From Chrysochromulina parva (lineage: Eukaryota > Haptophyta > Prymnesiales > Chrysochromulinaceae), in the NCBI GenBank assembly GCA_002887195.1, contig PJAB01000536.1, forward strand, positions 1-24,541: 24,541 nt of DNA, in the 5' to 3' direction. Shown here piece after piece: positions 1-10,549 of this stretch. Positions within the stretch are counted from its first letter, which is position 1, and every line of letters starts with the position of its first letter. The translations under genes were made by a program, and so were the position numbers. Under the pieces are notes generated by a model. It saw only the letters and a list, made by a program, of their open reading frames with translations, was not told the origin of the DNA and made no database searches.

Positions 1-1
1 C

Positions 2-3000
2 CTGTTCAAAGCTGTGTCCAAGGGAGCCGACCGCATCTCGATGGAGGCGATGAAGGCTCACCTACGCGAGCGCGGTGATGTGCCTGATGAGTTGCTCGAC
101 AGCGTAGTCAGCGCGCTTGACATCAACGGCGATGGCGAGATCGACCTGCATGAGTTTTCGCAAGGATGGGACACGGTGGCAGTCGAGAAGGCGGCGGCCG
201 ATAAGGCAGCGGCTGACAAGGCGGCGGCCGAGAAGGCGGCGGCTGAGAAGGCGGCGGCTGAGAAGGCGGCGGCCGAGAAGGCCGAGGCGTCCGAGAAGGC
301 GGCGGCCGCCGCGGCCACATACGATCCGAAACTCGTACAGCAGCAAATGAAGGAGATGGAGGCGGCCAAGGCGGCCGAGGCGACACGCAAGCAGCGCGAG
401 GAGCTCGAGTACACTCGCGAGGCGATTCGACGATCAGAGGAAGCGCAGCGTCTCAAGAAGCTGGCCGAGAAGGAAGAGGCTGAGAAGAAGAGAGTGGAGG
501 AGATCGCCGCAGTTCGTCACAAGATGCTGATCTCGTCGGCCATGCCTCTACCTCTGCCACCGCCGCCGCCAGAACTACTCGTACCCGCTTCAGCCGCCAC
601 GGCGCCCGCCTCTAACAAGGCGGCAGCCGAGGAGGCGGCGGCCGAGAAGGCGGTGGCGCCCATGAAGGCAGCTGAGAAGGCAGCAGCTGAGAAGGCGGCG
701 CTGGACGAGTCCAAGGAGACGGCGGCGGAAGCGAAGGAGGAGGCAGCGAAGGAGGAGGCTACTATGGCCGCTGCGGCCGTGGAGGGCGACGCTGCGGCAG
801 CGGCGGCGCTTTCAAGGGCGATGGAGGCGGAGGCGCGCGCGGCGGCTGCGGAGGCGCGCGCGGCGGCGGCGGAGGCGCGTGCGGTGGAGGCAGAGGAGCG
901 CGCTCGCCAGGCAGAGGTGAAGGCGGTCACCGCCTCTGCGGAGGCGGCGGCCGCCGCGGCAGCCCTCCTCGCCTCCACGCCACTGGTGCCAGATGCGCCA
1001 GTGGATGCCTCACCGACGACCAGTGGTGCCCCTCCGGCAGGTGCCGCTCCGGCTGTAAAGAAGGTGGCGGCGGCGGAGAAGGCGGCCGCGACCGAGAAGG
1101 TGACGGTTGTCGAGAATGTGGCTGTTGAGAAGGCGGCGGCCGAGATGGCCGCAGCTGAGAAGGCGGCCGATGAGAAGGCCCTGGAAAGGGGAGCAGCGGC
1201 GCTGGCAACGGAGGAGGCGGCGGCAAGGGAAGCGGCCAAGGGGGCCGTGGCGCCCGTGCAGACCGTGATCGCTCAGAGTATCCCAACCGTCTCGAGACCT
1301 TCCTCCGCCGAGTTGCTGGCAAGGGAGGAGGCAGCGCTGATGGTCGAGCTTGCAAACGCTCAGAAGGCTCTCGCCGAGGCCGAAGCCGCTGAGAAGGCAC
1401 TGGTCGAGGCTGCGGCGGCGGAGGCGGCAGCTCAAGCGGCGGCGGCGGCGGCGGCGGCCGTGGACGAGGCGCTGAGGGTTGAGGAGGAGACATTACACGC
1501 CGAGCTTGCCAAAGCCGAGGCAGCGTATGTACAGGCGGAACTTGCTGCTGCCACCGCGGCAGAGCTCCTCACGGTCGCCGCGGGCGCGGCGGGCGCGGCG
1601 CGGGCGGCGTCGCCTTTTCATTCAAGTCGCCCACGGGTGTCTTTGCAGCCTTCTGCCGTCGATTGCCCTCTGACTCCAAACTCGATGCTGCCTGCGCTGC
1701 TCGCAGTGCTTCGCGAGAGCAGCAGCAGTGAGGAGGCTCAGAGCGACGCGCTATACCAGCTTGCTCAGCTCATGAACGATGCCTACGACGAGGAGGCGAT
1801 CGCGCTGTGCGAGTACATGCGCGCCACGGGCGGCGTGCAGCTCATTGCCTGCCGTCTCGGTAGCCCTGTGCCCTCAATTCATCAGATGGCGCTCATGCTC
1901 GTGGGCAATCTGGCATCCCTTTCCGTCGACCCTGACGCTGAGAAGACAAAGGTATTGCTCAAGGCGGCCAATGCCTTGAGCCAGATCCTTCCGTACATCT
2001 TTTCCGATGAGTCCGCGACACTCGTGTACTCACTGGCTGCCGTACAGAACCTTTGCACCGAGATCGCGTACGTTGAGCAGCTGCAGCAGGTGGGTGGGCT
2101 CGAGCGACTGCAGGCAATCCTCCAGCTGAACGATCCGCAGCTCGGGCCGTTTGCACGCGGCATCCTTGCCAACTGGACGCAGGCTAAGGTGGTGTCGAGG
2201 CTCCAAGAGCGTCTCGAGAGGCAGGTCGCCATCGTCCAAGCGGCCGTGCGGCGCTGGTTGGTGGGCTTCCGCGAGAGGCGACGGCTCGCAGCGCTCGAGG
2301 CGGCAGCACCAGCGCAGGTATCTCAACCAGCACTGCAAGCTCCCGAAAGGCCCCAAACCCCTGTCGAGGTCGTCGTGCAGGCGGTGAGCGCTCAGAGTGT
2401 CCCAACCGTCTCAAGACCTTCCTCCGCCGAGTTGCTGGCAAGGGAGGAGGCAGCGCTCTTGGTCGAGCTTGCAAACGCTCAGAAGGCTCTCGCCGAGGCC
2501 GAAGCCGCCGAGAAGGCACTGGTCGAGGCTGCGGCGGCGGAGGCGGCAGCGGAGGCGGCGGCGGAGGCGGCAGTAGCGGCCGCCATCGTCCAAGCGGCCG
2601 CGCGGCGCTGGTTGGTGGGCTTCCGCGAGAGGCGACGGCTCGCAGCGCTCGAGGCGGCGGCACCGGCGCAGGTATCTCAACCAGCACTGCAAGCTCCCGA
2701 AAGGCCCCAAACCCCTGCCGAGGTCGTCGTGCAGGCGGTGATCGCTCAGAGTGTCCCAACCGTCTCAAGACCATCCACCGCCGAGTTCATGGCAAGGGAG
2801 GAGGCAGCGCTGATGGTTGAGCTTGCAAACGCTCAGAAGGTTCTCGCCGAGGCCGAAGCCGCCGAGAAGGCACTGGTCGAGGCTTCGGCGGCGGAGGAAC
2901 TCAACCATTTCGAGGCACAATTGGAGGTCGAGGAGGCGACAGTCACAGTACCTTCTGCCACCACAGAAGTAGAGGTCCTGGCAGGGGCGACGGCGGCAGC

Positions 3001-5008
3001 GCCTACTGAGGTAGTGGCGGCGATTGTCGCAGCGCCTGCTGCCACCGCTGAGGGGGCGGCAACCGAAAAGGTGGCCGCGGCCGAGAAGGTCGCAGCAGCC
3101 GAGGAAAACGCGACGGCCGAGAAAAAAGCGCTGGCCGAGAAGGCGACGGAGATAGAAAAGGCGGCGGCCGAGGCGAAGGCGGCCGCTGAGACAGAGAAGG
3201 TGGCTGTGGCCGAGAAGGCGGCAGCTCAAAAGGCGGCGGCCGAGAGAGCGGCGGCCGAGAGGGCGGCGGCGGCCGAGAAGGCGGCAGCCGAAAGGGCGGT
3301 GGTGGCCGAGAAGGCCGCGGCCGAAAAGGCGGTGGCCGACAAGGTAGCGGCCGAGAAGGCAGCAGCCGAGAGGGCAGCAGCCGAGAGGGCGGCGGCCGAG
3401 AGGGCTGGGGCCGAGAAGGCAGCGGCCGAAAAGGCGACGGCCGAGAAGGCGGCGGCCGAGAAGGCGGCGGCCGAGACAGCGGCGGCGGCGGCACGTGAGG
3501 TGCTGGTGGAGGCGACGGTGCAGTGGGTGATGGCAGAGGCGCTGCAGTTGGAGGCACGGAGGCAGATGGAAGAGAGGCAAGGAAGGGCTGCGGCGGCAGC
3601 GGCGGGCCGTCGAAAAGTGCACAAGGCGGCACATGCCATCCGTGCGACGATTCGAATGCGTGCCCTAGCAGAGGAGACGAGGGCCATTTCAAGGGCCAAA
3701 AAGGCTGTGCTCATTCGCAAGCTCGCGCTCGAGGAGTCTGCCTACGCTCTCGCCGTCGTCTGGGACCTCGCAATGAAGGATTGTGATCTGTTGGCCGCCG
3801 AGAGGGTGGCAGCCGAGGCCGCAGCGGCTGAGGCAGCGATGGAGTCCGATCCCAAGATGAGGGCGCTCTTCGACAAGATTCTGACGGAGCCGAGTTTGGA
3901 GGGCACAACGCTCGTCGACATGATGCGGGCGCTCACGAAGGCTCGTGGGCACGTGGGCCTCGCGTTCCTTCACCTGCAAAGGGCTCATTCCGAGCCTCGA
4001 CCAGCATTCATCTCAACAGTAGCACTACCCTCGGCTCGCACTGAGGCCGAGACTACGGCAGCTAAGGAAGCGGCAGCAAAGAAGGCGGCGGCTCAGGCGG
4101 CTGCGGCCGGCGCGACGGGCGCCGAGGCGCCGCTGCCTGAGGGGTGGATGCAGGTCAAGGCACCCGACGGGCGGACTTACTACTTGATTCAGGGAGGCGG
4201 CAAGCCGCAGTTCGAGCGTCCGACGGAGCCCGCATCCGCATCGTTCGGCCTATCGGAAGGGCGGATTCCGTTCGGATCGTGGCCTGCTCGCGGCATGACG
4301 CCTTTGGCCTCTCTGCCGCCGCTACCTTCCACTCGACGTACCCAGGCGTGGTACAACCGGCAAGAACAGCTCCAAGAAAGGTTGAATGCGGGGTGGCTGT
4401 TACAGGAGGCTGCTGAGCAGCCTTCGCCGCTTCCAGCCATTGCTGACATCCAGCCTCAGCTGTGGCCCTCGACCACTTGGGCGGGATACGACTCGGCGAA
4501 GCGGATGAGAGGCCGCCACGACGGCAGTAACAGTGCGCACGGAGGCCTGCTTGGGGGGTCAAATGCTGCCGGTGGAGCAACAAAGCTTATAGACCCGACC
4601 TCATTTGAAACGCCCACCGCGCCAAAGGTAGCAGCTACCTCCAAGGCGAGCCCGCGCGTGCGGATAGCGCGCCAACAGGCAGAGTACAAGGGCGACACTC
4701 ATCAACCGAAGGAGGCGACAAGCTTGAGCCCCCAGCTGATCTTGCCCAACTTAACACCTCGCTCGGGGATGGGAGCTGCGCGAACGGCAATGGAGCGCCA
4801 GTTGGCAGCGTACCATGAGATCTACGGACAAGACCAACGTGTTGTCCATCATCACCAGCGGCTCAAGCCAAACTTAGTCAGGCCTGCACCGTCAGCAGAA
4901 GCCACACTTCTACCACACGTCAATGTGCTGGGACCAAGCGGGGCCGGGGGTAAAGGTAAGGGTACAGGTACGAAAAAGGCGCATGCGTACTTTGAAGCGT
5001 ATGTATGA
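2..5008 (+). CDS. EF-hand / ARM-like / IQ / WW-like scaffold protein, 5'-partial
   Basis: The frame is open to the left edge, so the N-terminus is missing; the stop is TGA at 5006-5008. A canonical EF-hand loop (D-x-N-x-D-G-x-I-x-x-x-E) lies at 119-154, preceded by a degenerate first EF half. Next come Glu-Lys-Ala helical repeats, a globular armadillo/HEAT-like stretch at about 1680-2190, two IQ-like motifs (VQAAxRRW...FRERR) at about 2231-2290 and 2585-2644, a second Glu-Lys-Ala block at about 3050-3490, a basic helical region at 3600-3800, and a WW-like domain at about 4130-4232 whose second Trp is replaced by Phe. The C-terminus is Pro/Ser-rich and looks disordered. EF-hands bind calcium, IQ motifs bind calmodulin-like proteins and WW domains bind proline motifs, so a calcium-responsive cytoskeletal or flagellar scaffold is a reasonable inference; I do not recognise an orthologue. 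No splice junction is needed. It is convergent with RPC2. Confidence 0.8.
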   Translation: MFKAVSKGADRISMEAMKAHLRERGDVPDELLDSVVSALDINGDGEIDLHEFSQGWDTVAVEKAAADKAAADKAAAEKAAAEKAAAEKAAAEKAEASEKAAAAAATYDPKLVQQQMKEMEAAKAAEATRKQREELEYTREAIRRSEEAQRLKKLAEKEEAEKKRVEEIAAVRHKMLISSAMPLPLPPPPPELLVPASAATAPASNKAAAEEAAAEKAVAPMKAAEKAAAEKAALDESKETAAEAKEEAAKEEATMAAAAVEGDAAAAAALSRAMEAEARAAAAEARAAAAEARAVEAEERARQAEVKAVTASAEAAAAAAALLASTPLVPDAPVDASPTTSGAPPAGAAPAVKKVAAAEKAAATEKVTVVENVAVEKAAAEMAAAEKAADEKALERGAAALATEEAAAREAAKGAVAPVQTVIAQSIPTVSRPSSAELLAREEAALMVELANAQKALAEAEAAEKALVEAAAAEAAAQAAAAAAAAVDEALRVEEETLHAELAKAEAAYVQAELAAATAAELLTVAAGAAGAARAASPFHSSRPRVSLQPSAVDCPLTPNSMLPALLAVLRESSSSEEAQSDALYQLAQLMNDAYDEEAIALCEYMRATGGVQLIACRLGSPVPSIHQMALMLVGNLASLSVDPDAEKTKVLLKAANALSQILPYIFSDESATLVYSLAAVQNLCTEIAYVEQLQQVGGLERLQAILQLNDPQLGPFARGILANWTQAKVVSRLQERLERQVAIVQAAVRRWLVGFRERRRLAALEAAAPAQVSQPALQAPERPQTPVEVVVQAVSAQSVPTVSRPSSAELLAREEAALLVELANAQKALAEAEAAEKALVEAAAAEAAAEAAAEAAVAAAIVQAAARRWLVGFRERRRLAALEAAAPAQVSQPALQAPERPQTPAEVVVQAVIAQSVPTVSRPSTAEFMAREEAALMVELANAQKVLAEAEAAEKALVEASAAEELNHFEAQLEVEEATVTVPSATTEVEVLAGATAAAPTEVVAAIVAAPAATAEGAATEKVAAAEKVAAAEENATAEKKALAEKATEIEKAAAEAKAAAETEKVAVAEKAAAQKAAAERAAAERAAAAEKAAAERAVVAEKAAAEKAVADKVAAEKAAAERAAAERAAAERAGAEKAAAEKATAEKAAAEKAAAETAAAAAREVLVEATVQWVMAEALQLEARRQMEERQGRAAAAAAGRRKVHKAAHAIRATIRMRALAEETRAISRAKKAVLIRKLALEESAYALAVVWDLAMKDCDLLAAERVAAEAAAAEAAMESDPKMRALFDKILTEPSLEGTTLVDMMRALTKARGHVGLAFLHLQRAHSEPRPAFISTVALPSARTEAETTAAKEAAAKKAAAQAAAAGATGAEAPLPEGWMQVKAPDGRTYYLIQGGGKPQFERPTEPASASFGLSEGRIPFGSWPARGMTPLASLPPLPSTRRTQAWYNRQEQLQERLNAGWLLQEAAEQPSPLPAIADIQPQLWPSTTWAGYDSAKRMRGRHDGSNSAHGGLLGGSNAAGGATKLIDPTSFETPTAPKVAATSKASPRVRIARQQAEYKGDTHQPKEATSLSPQLILPNLTPRSGMGAARTAMERQLAAYHEIYGQDQRVVHHHQRLKPNLVRPAPSAEATLLPHVNVLGPSGAGGKGKGTGTKKAHAYFEAYV
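184..310 (+). repeat. Glu-Lys-Ala-Ala-Ala pentapeptide repeat, block 1
   Basis: A coding minisatellite with a 15-bp unit built on gagaaggcggcggcc, encoding EKAAA and DKAAA variants directly after the EF-hand. Such sequence favours a long single alpha helix or coiled coil. The unit recurs in scattered form through the rest of the gene. Confidence 0.85.
2228..2897 (+). repeat. 354-bp in-frame tandem duplication carrying the IQ-like motif
   Basis: Unit 1 starts at 2228 and unit 2 at 2582, an offset of 354 bp (118 codons). Each carries the IQ-like motif, a Pro/Gln linker (APERPQTP) and a segment beginning [11 protein letters not shown]. Homology in unit 2 fades after about 2897. The C-terminal half of the unit is also present once upstream, at about 1266-1433, before the ARM-like region. 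The nucleotide match is close, including synonymous positions, so the duplication looks recent or homogenised. Confidence 0.9.
3049..3492 (+). repeat. Glu-Lys-Ala-Ala-Ala repeat, block 2
   Basis: The same 15-bp coding unit as block 1, with more variation ([20 protein letters not shown]). It encodes roughly 145 residues of predicted continuous helix between the IQ/ARM part and the C-terminal WW-like region. Confidence 0.85.
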
Positions 5009-5108
5009 TTTCGGTATGACGGTACTTAATTCGCCGAAGCCCCGTGCCTCCTATCTCACCATCTCGCCTCTCTTTCGGAGGTGAACGGCTTGTCGGACCG
5101 CATGCAAC

Positions 5109-8100
5109 TCAAACGTCTTCGAGCCTGAGGCGAGCGACAATGTTCATAGATTGCAGCTCCTGAAACAACAATTTGCAAGCATATGGGATCTCAATCTGGC
5201 GCAGCTTCTCGCCATTATGACAGTTTCGGCACCATGCCGGGCGACCCAATAGGCCGCACGTCTCGCACACGTGCACCTGGAAACAGTCGGACGAGGTCAT
5301 CAGCCGCTCGTTGAGCAGCATAGATGCGCCGTAGCCAATCAGACAGTCGCGCTCCATCTCGCCGAGACGCAGGCCACCCTCACGCGAACGCCCTTCAGTC
5401 GGCTGACGCGTAAGCACCTGCCGCGGCCCACGCGCGCGCGCATGCATCTTGTCAATGACCATGTGCTTGAGCTTTTGATAGTAAATGGGCCCAACGAAGA
5501 CGTAGCTCTTGAGCGGCTCGCCGGTCAAGCCACTGAACATGATGTCCTTGCCAAGGTAGTTGAAGCCATGCTTCACGAGCGCCACGGAGCACTCGGCGAC
5601 TGAGTCGCCCTTGAAAGCAGTGCCATCCCCCATGCGACCCTCGAGCACGCCCGCCTTGCCCGCCATGAGCTCAATCATCTTTCCAACGGTCATGCGCGAG
5701 GGGAAGCCGTGCGGGTTCATGATGATGTCCGGGCACACGCCCATGTCAGTGAAGGGCAGGTCCTCCTGCGGCACGATTCGACCGATGACGCCCTTTTGGC
5801 CGTGGCGCGACGAGAACTTGTCGCCTAGCTCTGGCCGTCTCGTTGAGCGCACGCGGATCTTGACGAGTTGCCGATCGTTCTTATTCCCCGAGAGCATCAC
5901 GCGGTCCACGTACGTATCCATATGCCCGGCGGGGCCTTTGTACGTCAACGGCGACGGACGCAGCGCCGAGTCGGGCAGCCGCTCGTGCTCCGAGTAGGGC
6001 ACGTCGTCCCGCGTGTTGACTGGCGTGTGCTTATTGACGAGGAGGTCGAGTTGGTGGATCCGCTCGCCGACCATGCACAGGCCATCGTCGTCGATCAGCC
6101 GAAACCTGTTCGGCTGCGAGGAGCGCTCTCTCAGCCCCTCGCGGGCTGCAGCCGGTGATGGTTTAGGCGGTGGCCTCGCGACCTCGCAAGAGCCATTGGG
6201 GAACTTTTTGAAGGTCTGGGTGAACTTTTTGAGCACCATGCATCGGCCGAAGCCGCGGTCGAGGGCCGCCTTGTTGATGATGAGCGCGTCCTCAATGTCG
6301 TAGCCCGAGTAACTCATGACTGCGACGGTCGCATTGTGCCCAGCGGGCAGATTCGCGAACTTGATCAGGTCGAGCGTACGTGTCTTGACGAGCGGCTTAT
6401 GCGGGTAGATGAGCAGGTACAGGATGGTGTCGATACGATCAGCCTGGTTGTGCGCAATGGTGCCCATCGCTTGCTTGCCCATGGCGCACTGATACGTGTT
6501 GCGAGGCGACTGGTTGTGATGGGGATATGGGATGAGGCCCGCGCACACGCCCAGGATCGTGAGGGGGTCGATCTCCATGTGTGTGTACTGCGTCCGCCGC
6601 TCGCCGCGCAGGTCTGCTTCCGAGACCGCGATCTCCGCCGAATTCTCCTCATTGACATCGAGGTACTCAATGATGCCCTCCTTGATGAAGGCCGACCACT
6701 CGCGCTTGCCTGCAGCGAGCTCGTCGAGGTGGCACTGCTTGAGCAGCAGCGTGCCGTTGTCGACGATGAGCAGCGGGCGGCACACCCGGCCTGAGTCGGA
6801 GGCGATGTTTACGCTCCGGTGCGTCGGATGCAATTGCACAGAGACGAACTCGCCCACGTGGCCCGTGCGGCGCAGCTGACGGATGGTGGCCAGGAGCTTG
6901 TGCGGCTGTCGGTGCACCCCAAGGATGAGGCCGTTGAGTAAAACGAGGTGTGCGCCGTTCCTCGCCTCGTATAGGTCGTCTGGGCAGAGCAAGTGCACAT
7001 CTTCGACGCCGAGTGAGAAGCACAGCCGCCGAATCGGCTCCTCGTCGTCGTCGGTGGTGACATGTGTCGAGAGCGCGAGGTTCTTGACGAGGCCGCACGC
7101 CTCGCCCTCGGGCGTGTCGCTCGGGCAAAGCATGCCCCACTGCGACGGCTGCAGCGAGCGAGGTCCAGAGACCTTGCGCGTCTTTTCGAATTGTGACATG
7201 ATGCGGGTCATCATGCCGAGGCATGAAATGTACGAGAGCCTCGAGAGCACCTGCGTGACGCCGCTGCGCTCCATCCGGAACCGCTTGACCGACCAGTTGC
7301 CAGTCGAGATCGCGTTGTTGAAGCCGTTGGTGAAGATGTCCTCTCGCACTGACTTGGTGACGTCATATGCCTCGGCACGCGCCGAGGTCTTGGCGAGCTC
7401 AACCGACGCCTGCCGCTTCAATTCTGCACACATCTTCTTGAATAGATCTTCGAAGAGAAGCGAGAGCAGCTGCCCGGCGAGCTCGAGCCTCTTGTTGCCG
7501 TAGTAGTCCATATCATCCATGAACTCCTCATCGAATTGTGCCGAGATCATTCGGCGCACCATCTGCGCCACGTACATCACCTTGGGAGCGAAGTCATACT
7601 CGACCACGGGCACATGAGCGAGCAACACGTGGGCTAGCAGCTCTCGCGCCTCGTCCCGCTTGGAGCGGCGCGGCGTGCGCTCCCACGTGCCTCGGCCTCC
7701 CGTCCGAATGCGCTTCGCGATATGATCCAGCGCCTGCCCTTCTGAAAAGATCCCGAGCATCGAGCACTCCTTAAGCGACGTGGCCATCGCCTGCGCAAAC
7801 TTGGGCTCCGAGCCGACGAGCTGCAGGATCTCCTGGTCGGAGGTCACGCCCATGGCCTTGAACGCAATCACCACGGGCAGGTCGTCCGACATCGTGTTGT
7901 GCCGCAGCACGAACTTGCCACCCTTGCAGTCAATGTGCGTCTTCGACTTGCGCTCGTGCGTCGAGGAAGTGACCGCCGAGTGGATCTGGTTCTTATTGTC
8001 GCGGTCCACAATGATGCGGTTCTTCGAGAGCTGCTCTTGGATGAGCACCACTTTCTCTTGACCTTTGACGATGAAGTACCCGCCCGGGTCGCACGGGCAC

Positions 8101-8762
8101 TCGCCCATGCGTGCAAGCTCCTCCTCGGAACGCCCATGCAACATACACTTGTTCGAGCGGAGCATGACTGGCATGCGGCCTACCGTCAGCCCGCGCTTCA
8201 GCCGGCGCTGCGTCCCGACCGTGTACTCAACGTCCACTTGCACCGGCGCGGAGTACGTGATGTCTCGCAGCCGACACTCTTGAGGCGTGAATCGCCCCGA
8301 CTCCCAAGTCAGCTCGGCAGAAAGGTCCTCCTCGACGGAAGGTGCGCCCAAGTAGACGTCCAAGAATTTGAGATAGAAGTTTGGATAATTGTCACAGGTG
8401 ACACGCTCGTTGGCTCGTACGATGTGCTTGATACCAATATTCACCAGATGGTTGTACGAATCGAGGTGCTGCTTGACGAGACCGCGGACGCGCAAAAAGG
8501 CAGGCAGCAGTCGCCATTTATCTTTGACGTCTGACACGGGCGCCTCAAGTTGCTCACGATCACCGAGGAGGCATGAGCGGACCTGTTCGTCTTCATCCGC
8601 AAGGATCGCCTCAGCTGCGCGGTGCAGCGGAGTAGTGAGCACCATGGGACGACGTGGACCGGGCGAAGTTCCGTAGTATGAATGCGAGTGGGTCCCCGAG
8701 CTAGTGTTAACCGCATCCGTATGTACGCCGGTCCGGTGTCTTGGGTGTCGAATTCTAAACAT
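5109..8762 (-). CDS. RPC2: DNA-directed RNA polymerase III second-largest subunit (RPC2)
   Basis: The catalytic beta-like subunit of nuclear RNA polymerase III, which makes tRNA, 5S rRNA and other small RNAs; it forms half of the active-site cleft with RPC1. At 1217 residues it is somewhat longer than typical RPC2. Visible landmarks are the start of family homology near KWRLLPAFL, the fork region ([15 protein letters not shown]), the block [17 protein letters not shown], the acidic GYDIEDA motif at about 820-826, [12 protein letters not shown] at about 980-991, and a C-terminal clamp zinc site C1166-x2-C1169 / C1178-x2-C1181 followed by [17 protein letters not shown]. The wording around [14 protein letters not shown] and the C-terminus fits Pol III rather than Pol II or Pol I. 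The start is uncertain: ATG at 8762, or Met40 at 8645 just before family homology begins. The gene is intronless and divergent from the kinase gene. Confidence 0.96.
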   Translation of the reverse strand: MFRIRHPRHRTGVHTDAVNTSSGTHSHSYYGTSPGPRRPMVLTTPLHRAAEAILADEDEQVRSCLLGDREQLEAPVSDVKDKWRLLPAFLRVRGLVKQHLDSYNHLVNIGIKHIVRANERVTCDNYPNFYLKFLDVYLGAPSVEEDLSAELTWESGRFTPQECRLRDITYSAPVQVDVEYTVGTQRRLKRGLTVGRMPVMLRSNKCMLHGRSEEELARMGECPCDPGGYFIVKGQEKVVLIQEQLSKNRIIVDRDNKNQIHSAVTSSTHERKSKTHIDCKGGKFVLRHNTMSDDLPVVIAFKAMGVTSDQEILQLVGSEPKFAQAMATSLKECSMLGIFSEGQALDHIAKRIRTGGRGTWERTPRRSKRDEARELLAHVLLAHVPVVEYDFAPKVMYVAQMVRRMISAQFDEEFMDDMDYYGNKRLELAGQLLSLLFEDLFKKMCAELKRQASVELAKTSARAEAYDVTKSVREDIFTNGFNNAISTGNWSVKRFRMERSGVTQVLSRLSYISCLGMMTRIMSQFEKTRKVSGPRSLQPSQWGMLCPSDTPEGEACGLVKNLALSTHVTTDDDEEPIRRLCFSLGVEDVHLLCPDDLYEARNGAHLVLLNGLILGVHRQPHKLLATIRQLRRTGHVGEFVSVQLHPTHRSVNIASDSGRVCRPLLIVDNGTLLLKQCHLDELAAGKREWSAFIKEGIIEYLDVNEENSAEIAVSEADLRGERRTQYTHMEIDPLTILGVCAGLIPYPHHNQSPRNTYQCAMGKQAMGTIAHNQADRIDTILYLLIYPHKPLVKTRTLDLIKFANLPAGHNATVAVMSYSGYDIEDALIINKAALDRGFGRCMVLKKFTQTFKKFPNGSCEVARPPPKPSPAAAREGLRERSSQPNRFRLIDDDGLCMVGERIHQLDLLVNKHTPVNTRDDVPYSEHERLPDSALRPSPLTYKGPAGHMDTYVDRVMLSGNKNDRQLVKIRVRSTRRPELGDKFSSRHGQKGVIGRIVPQEDLPFTDMGVCPDIIMNPHGFPSRMTVGKMIELMAGKAGVLEGRMGDGTAFKGDSVAECSVALVKHGFNYLGKDIMFSGLTGEPLKSYVFVGPIYYQKLKHMVIDKMHARARGPRQVLTRQPTEGRSREGGLRLGEMERDCLIGYGASMLLNERLMTSSDCFQVHVCETCGLLGRPAWCRNCHNGEKLRQIEIPYACKLLFQELQSMNIVARLRLEDV

Positions 8763-9095
8763 TGGCTGTGAAGATCATCGCTTTCTCCTGCGCGAAGGCT
8801 CTTTATCCTCGCGGGGGGGCGCGACGAAACTGACTGACTACTGAGATCGTGAAAATAGCCCCGCGCGGGTCTGGCCGAGATGGGCTCGAGACCCGCTTAA
8901 GTCGACGCGTGGTCTGTAGCGCCTCTCGCGCACGCCTCTCCTGGGCAAGCGGGGGAAACGGATTCCCCAGGCACGCACGAAAGCAAACTTTCCTTTTGAC
9001 GAGACGGACAAAAGAGCTCCGAGATTTCATCAGCGCTTCGATTTGTCGAGGGTCCACGGCCGTCGATTTCACGAGGAGCCTCCGTCCGAGCTTCG
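8763..9095. promoter_or_regulatory. divergent intergenic region between RPC2 and the kinase gene
   Basis: About 330 bp between two divergent start codons, so it must carry both promoters unless transcripts begin elsewhere. I see no convincing TATA box. The most structured element is a perfect 8-bp inverted repeat (gcgggtct ... agacccgc) at 8865-8896 with a 16-nt spacer. A short actgactgact repeat lies near 8829. Confidence 0.5.
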
Positions 9096-10238
9096 ATGGT
9101 GGCGTGCGTGCTCGCTTTGGCAGTAGTCACGGCAAGTTGGACAGTCCCAGCGGCCAGTCCCAGCATGTTGGACAACCCACTCAGCAGGAAGTTTGAGCTC
9201 GCGCACATCGATGTTCAACTTGCCGTGCGCCATCTCCAATGTGTCAACCTGGGTCTTCCATTCGCTCAGGGCGCGTTTGGCCACGTCCTCGACGCTACGA
9301 TTGAAGGTGCGGAAGTGAAACATTGCGTCGCCAAGCGTGCAGCCAAAGGCAAGGCCGATGCCGAGACTTACCTAGCATCGGAGGCACACCTCAATGAGTA
9401 CTTCCACAAGGTTGCACCTGGGTCGCGACACCTTGCTCCGTTTCTAGGCGTCGCCAACGTTGGTTGGACAGATCACTTGATCTGGGAACGATGCCCCGGA
9501 GCACAACACTCGCTCGATTGGTACCTTGAGCTTCCGGAGCGCCAGGGACATCTGGCTCGCGATCTGGGCGTAGTGGCCACGCCTGATGTCTCAGTGCTCA
9601 CGACCAGGCTTCAGATCGTCCTTGGACGGAAATTGCTACATGAGATGCTCTCCGCGCTTGCCCTGCTGCACACGCACGGTGTGATCCACCGGGACGTGAA
9701 GCCAGAGAATTGGCTCGTCGACGTCCGCACGCAGTCGCTTCGGCTCATCGACTTTGGAGCGGCGTACGCTTTCCGAGACGGTTGGACGGAGCACCAAGTG
9801 CCGGGCACCGAAGCTTATGCTCCTCCCGAGCAAACGGCCGAGCCGACAGCGCCGTGGTCGTACGACCTCTACTCCACGGCCATGGTGTGGCTACGGTGTT
9901 GCGTGAGCAGCTACTCATCAGCCGCTGGATTTGAGGCGCTGCGTGCTTCGCTGGAGTGTCAAGCAGATCCGGGAGACTGGCTGGCGCAGAGGCACGTCGG
10001 CCCGGCGGATACTGCCGGTCCGGAGATGTGGGCATTGATAGGGCGCATGCTGGCACGCGACCCACGCAAACGTGCGACCGTGTGCGAACATCTAGGCAGC
10101 TTCGAAGACATGAACAATGCAGCTTCTGCCGAGCCGCTCGCTGCTGAGCTTGCAACACCCAATATGGCCAACCTAGAGTCGTGCCTGGCTGACTTTTCAT
10201 GCCCTCTTGTGCTGGAGGAGTGCTCGATGCCCCTGTAG
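9096..10238 (+). CDS. protein kinase with N-terminal signal-peptide-like leader
   Basis: A 380-residue serine/threonine-type kinase. Seen: Gly-rich loop G59-AFG-H-V, ATP-anchoring Lys80 in CVAKR, catalytic loop H198-R-D200-V-K-P-E-N, metal-binding D219-F-G, an APPE motif in the activation segment, and the late-lobe Arg in DPRKRATV. All key catalytic residues are present, so it should be active. Residues 1 to about 20 (ACVLALAVVTASW, then VPAAS) form a hydrophobic leader with a plausible cleavage site. That implies entry into the secretory pathway or, in an alga with a secondary plastid, the first step of bipartite plastid import. The HRDVKPEN ... LIDFGAA ... PPEQ spacing is loosely like plastid STN/STT7 kinases, but I cannot assign that group firmly. 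The start is ATG at 9096, the first ATG of the frame. An alternative is a secreted or ER-lumenal kinase. Confidence 0.85.
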   Translation: MVACVLALAVVTASWTVPAASPSMLDNPLSRKFELAHIDVQLAVRHLQCVNLGLPFAQGAFGHVLDATIEGAEVKHCVAKRAAKGKADAETYLASEAHLNEYFHKVAPGSRHLAPFLGVANVGWTDHLIWERCPGAQHSLDWYLELPERQGHLARDLGVVATPDVSVLTTRLQIVLGRKLLHEMLSALALLHTHGVIHRDVKPENWLVDVRTQSLRLIDFGAAYAFRDGWTEHQVPGTEAYAPPEQTAEPTAPWSYDLYSTAMVWLRCCVSSYSSAAGFEALRASLECQADPGDWLAQRHVGPADTAGPEMWALIGRMLARDPRKRATVCEHLGSFEDMNNAASAEPLAAELATPNMANLESCLADFSCPLVLEECSMPL

Positions 10239-10549
10239 AATTCCAGACTCCGTTTGGATACTTTCGCTCCCGCTTTTTCGTTGGCTTAATCGAAAATATG
10301 AAAAGAGAGAGGAGATCTCCGTACGATTCACCGATCTCAGAGAGCGAGCAGCTCACACAAACCGCTCTTGGCGAGCAGAACAGGGCGTCTAGCGGGAGGT
10401 AGGCGATGAGATACCACTATTTCCCGCGTCGGCCATCGCATGATGAATAATTTATCGCGCTTGACGAATCTTGCCGCGAAAGTGATTCCGGGTCCTGCTG
10501 TGGCCCTGGCGGGACGCTGAGGGACGGCTGTGCCTCTGTGCGAGCCGAG
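10239..10549. other. intergenic spacer, kinase to F-box/GRDP-like gene
   Basis: About 310 bp with no convincing gene. It holds an A/T-rich patch (aataatttat) near 10446-10455, roughly 100 bp upstream of the next start, which could be promoter sequence. Otherwise nothing notable. Confidence 0.4.

Noticed and set aside
517..1239. Long antisense frame of 240 codons, Ala/Ser-rich
   Set aside because: It is the mirror of the Glu-Lys-Ala coding repeats; the same applies to antisense frames at 2765-3634, 3003-3692 and 15848-16891. None shows a motif, and their length follows from repeat-driven lack of stops.
5109..8762. RNA polymerase II subunit RPB2 or Pol I subunit RPA2
   Set aside because: The [14 protein letters not shown] block, the N-terminal KQHLDSYN segment and the C-terminal [17 protein letters not shown] fit Pol III RPC2 better.
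8865..8896. tRNA-like element (tggccgag resembles a D arm)
   Set aside because: No acceptor stem, anticodon arm or T arm can be fitted on either strand.
10538..10549. Start at 10538 for the F-box/GRDP-like gene
   Set aside because: It is a GTG codon; nuclear genes should start at ATG, and two ATGs follow at 10550 and 10553.
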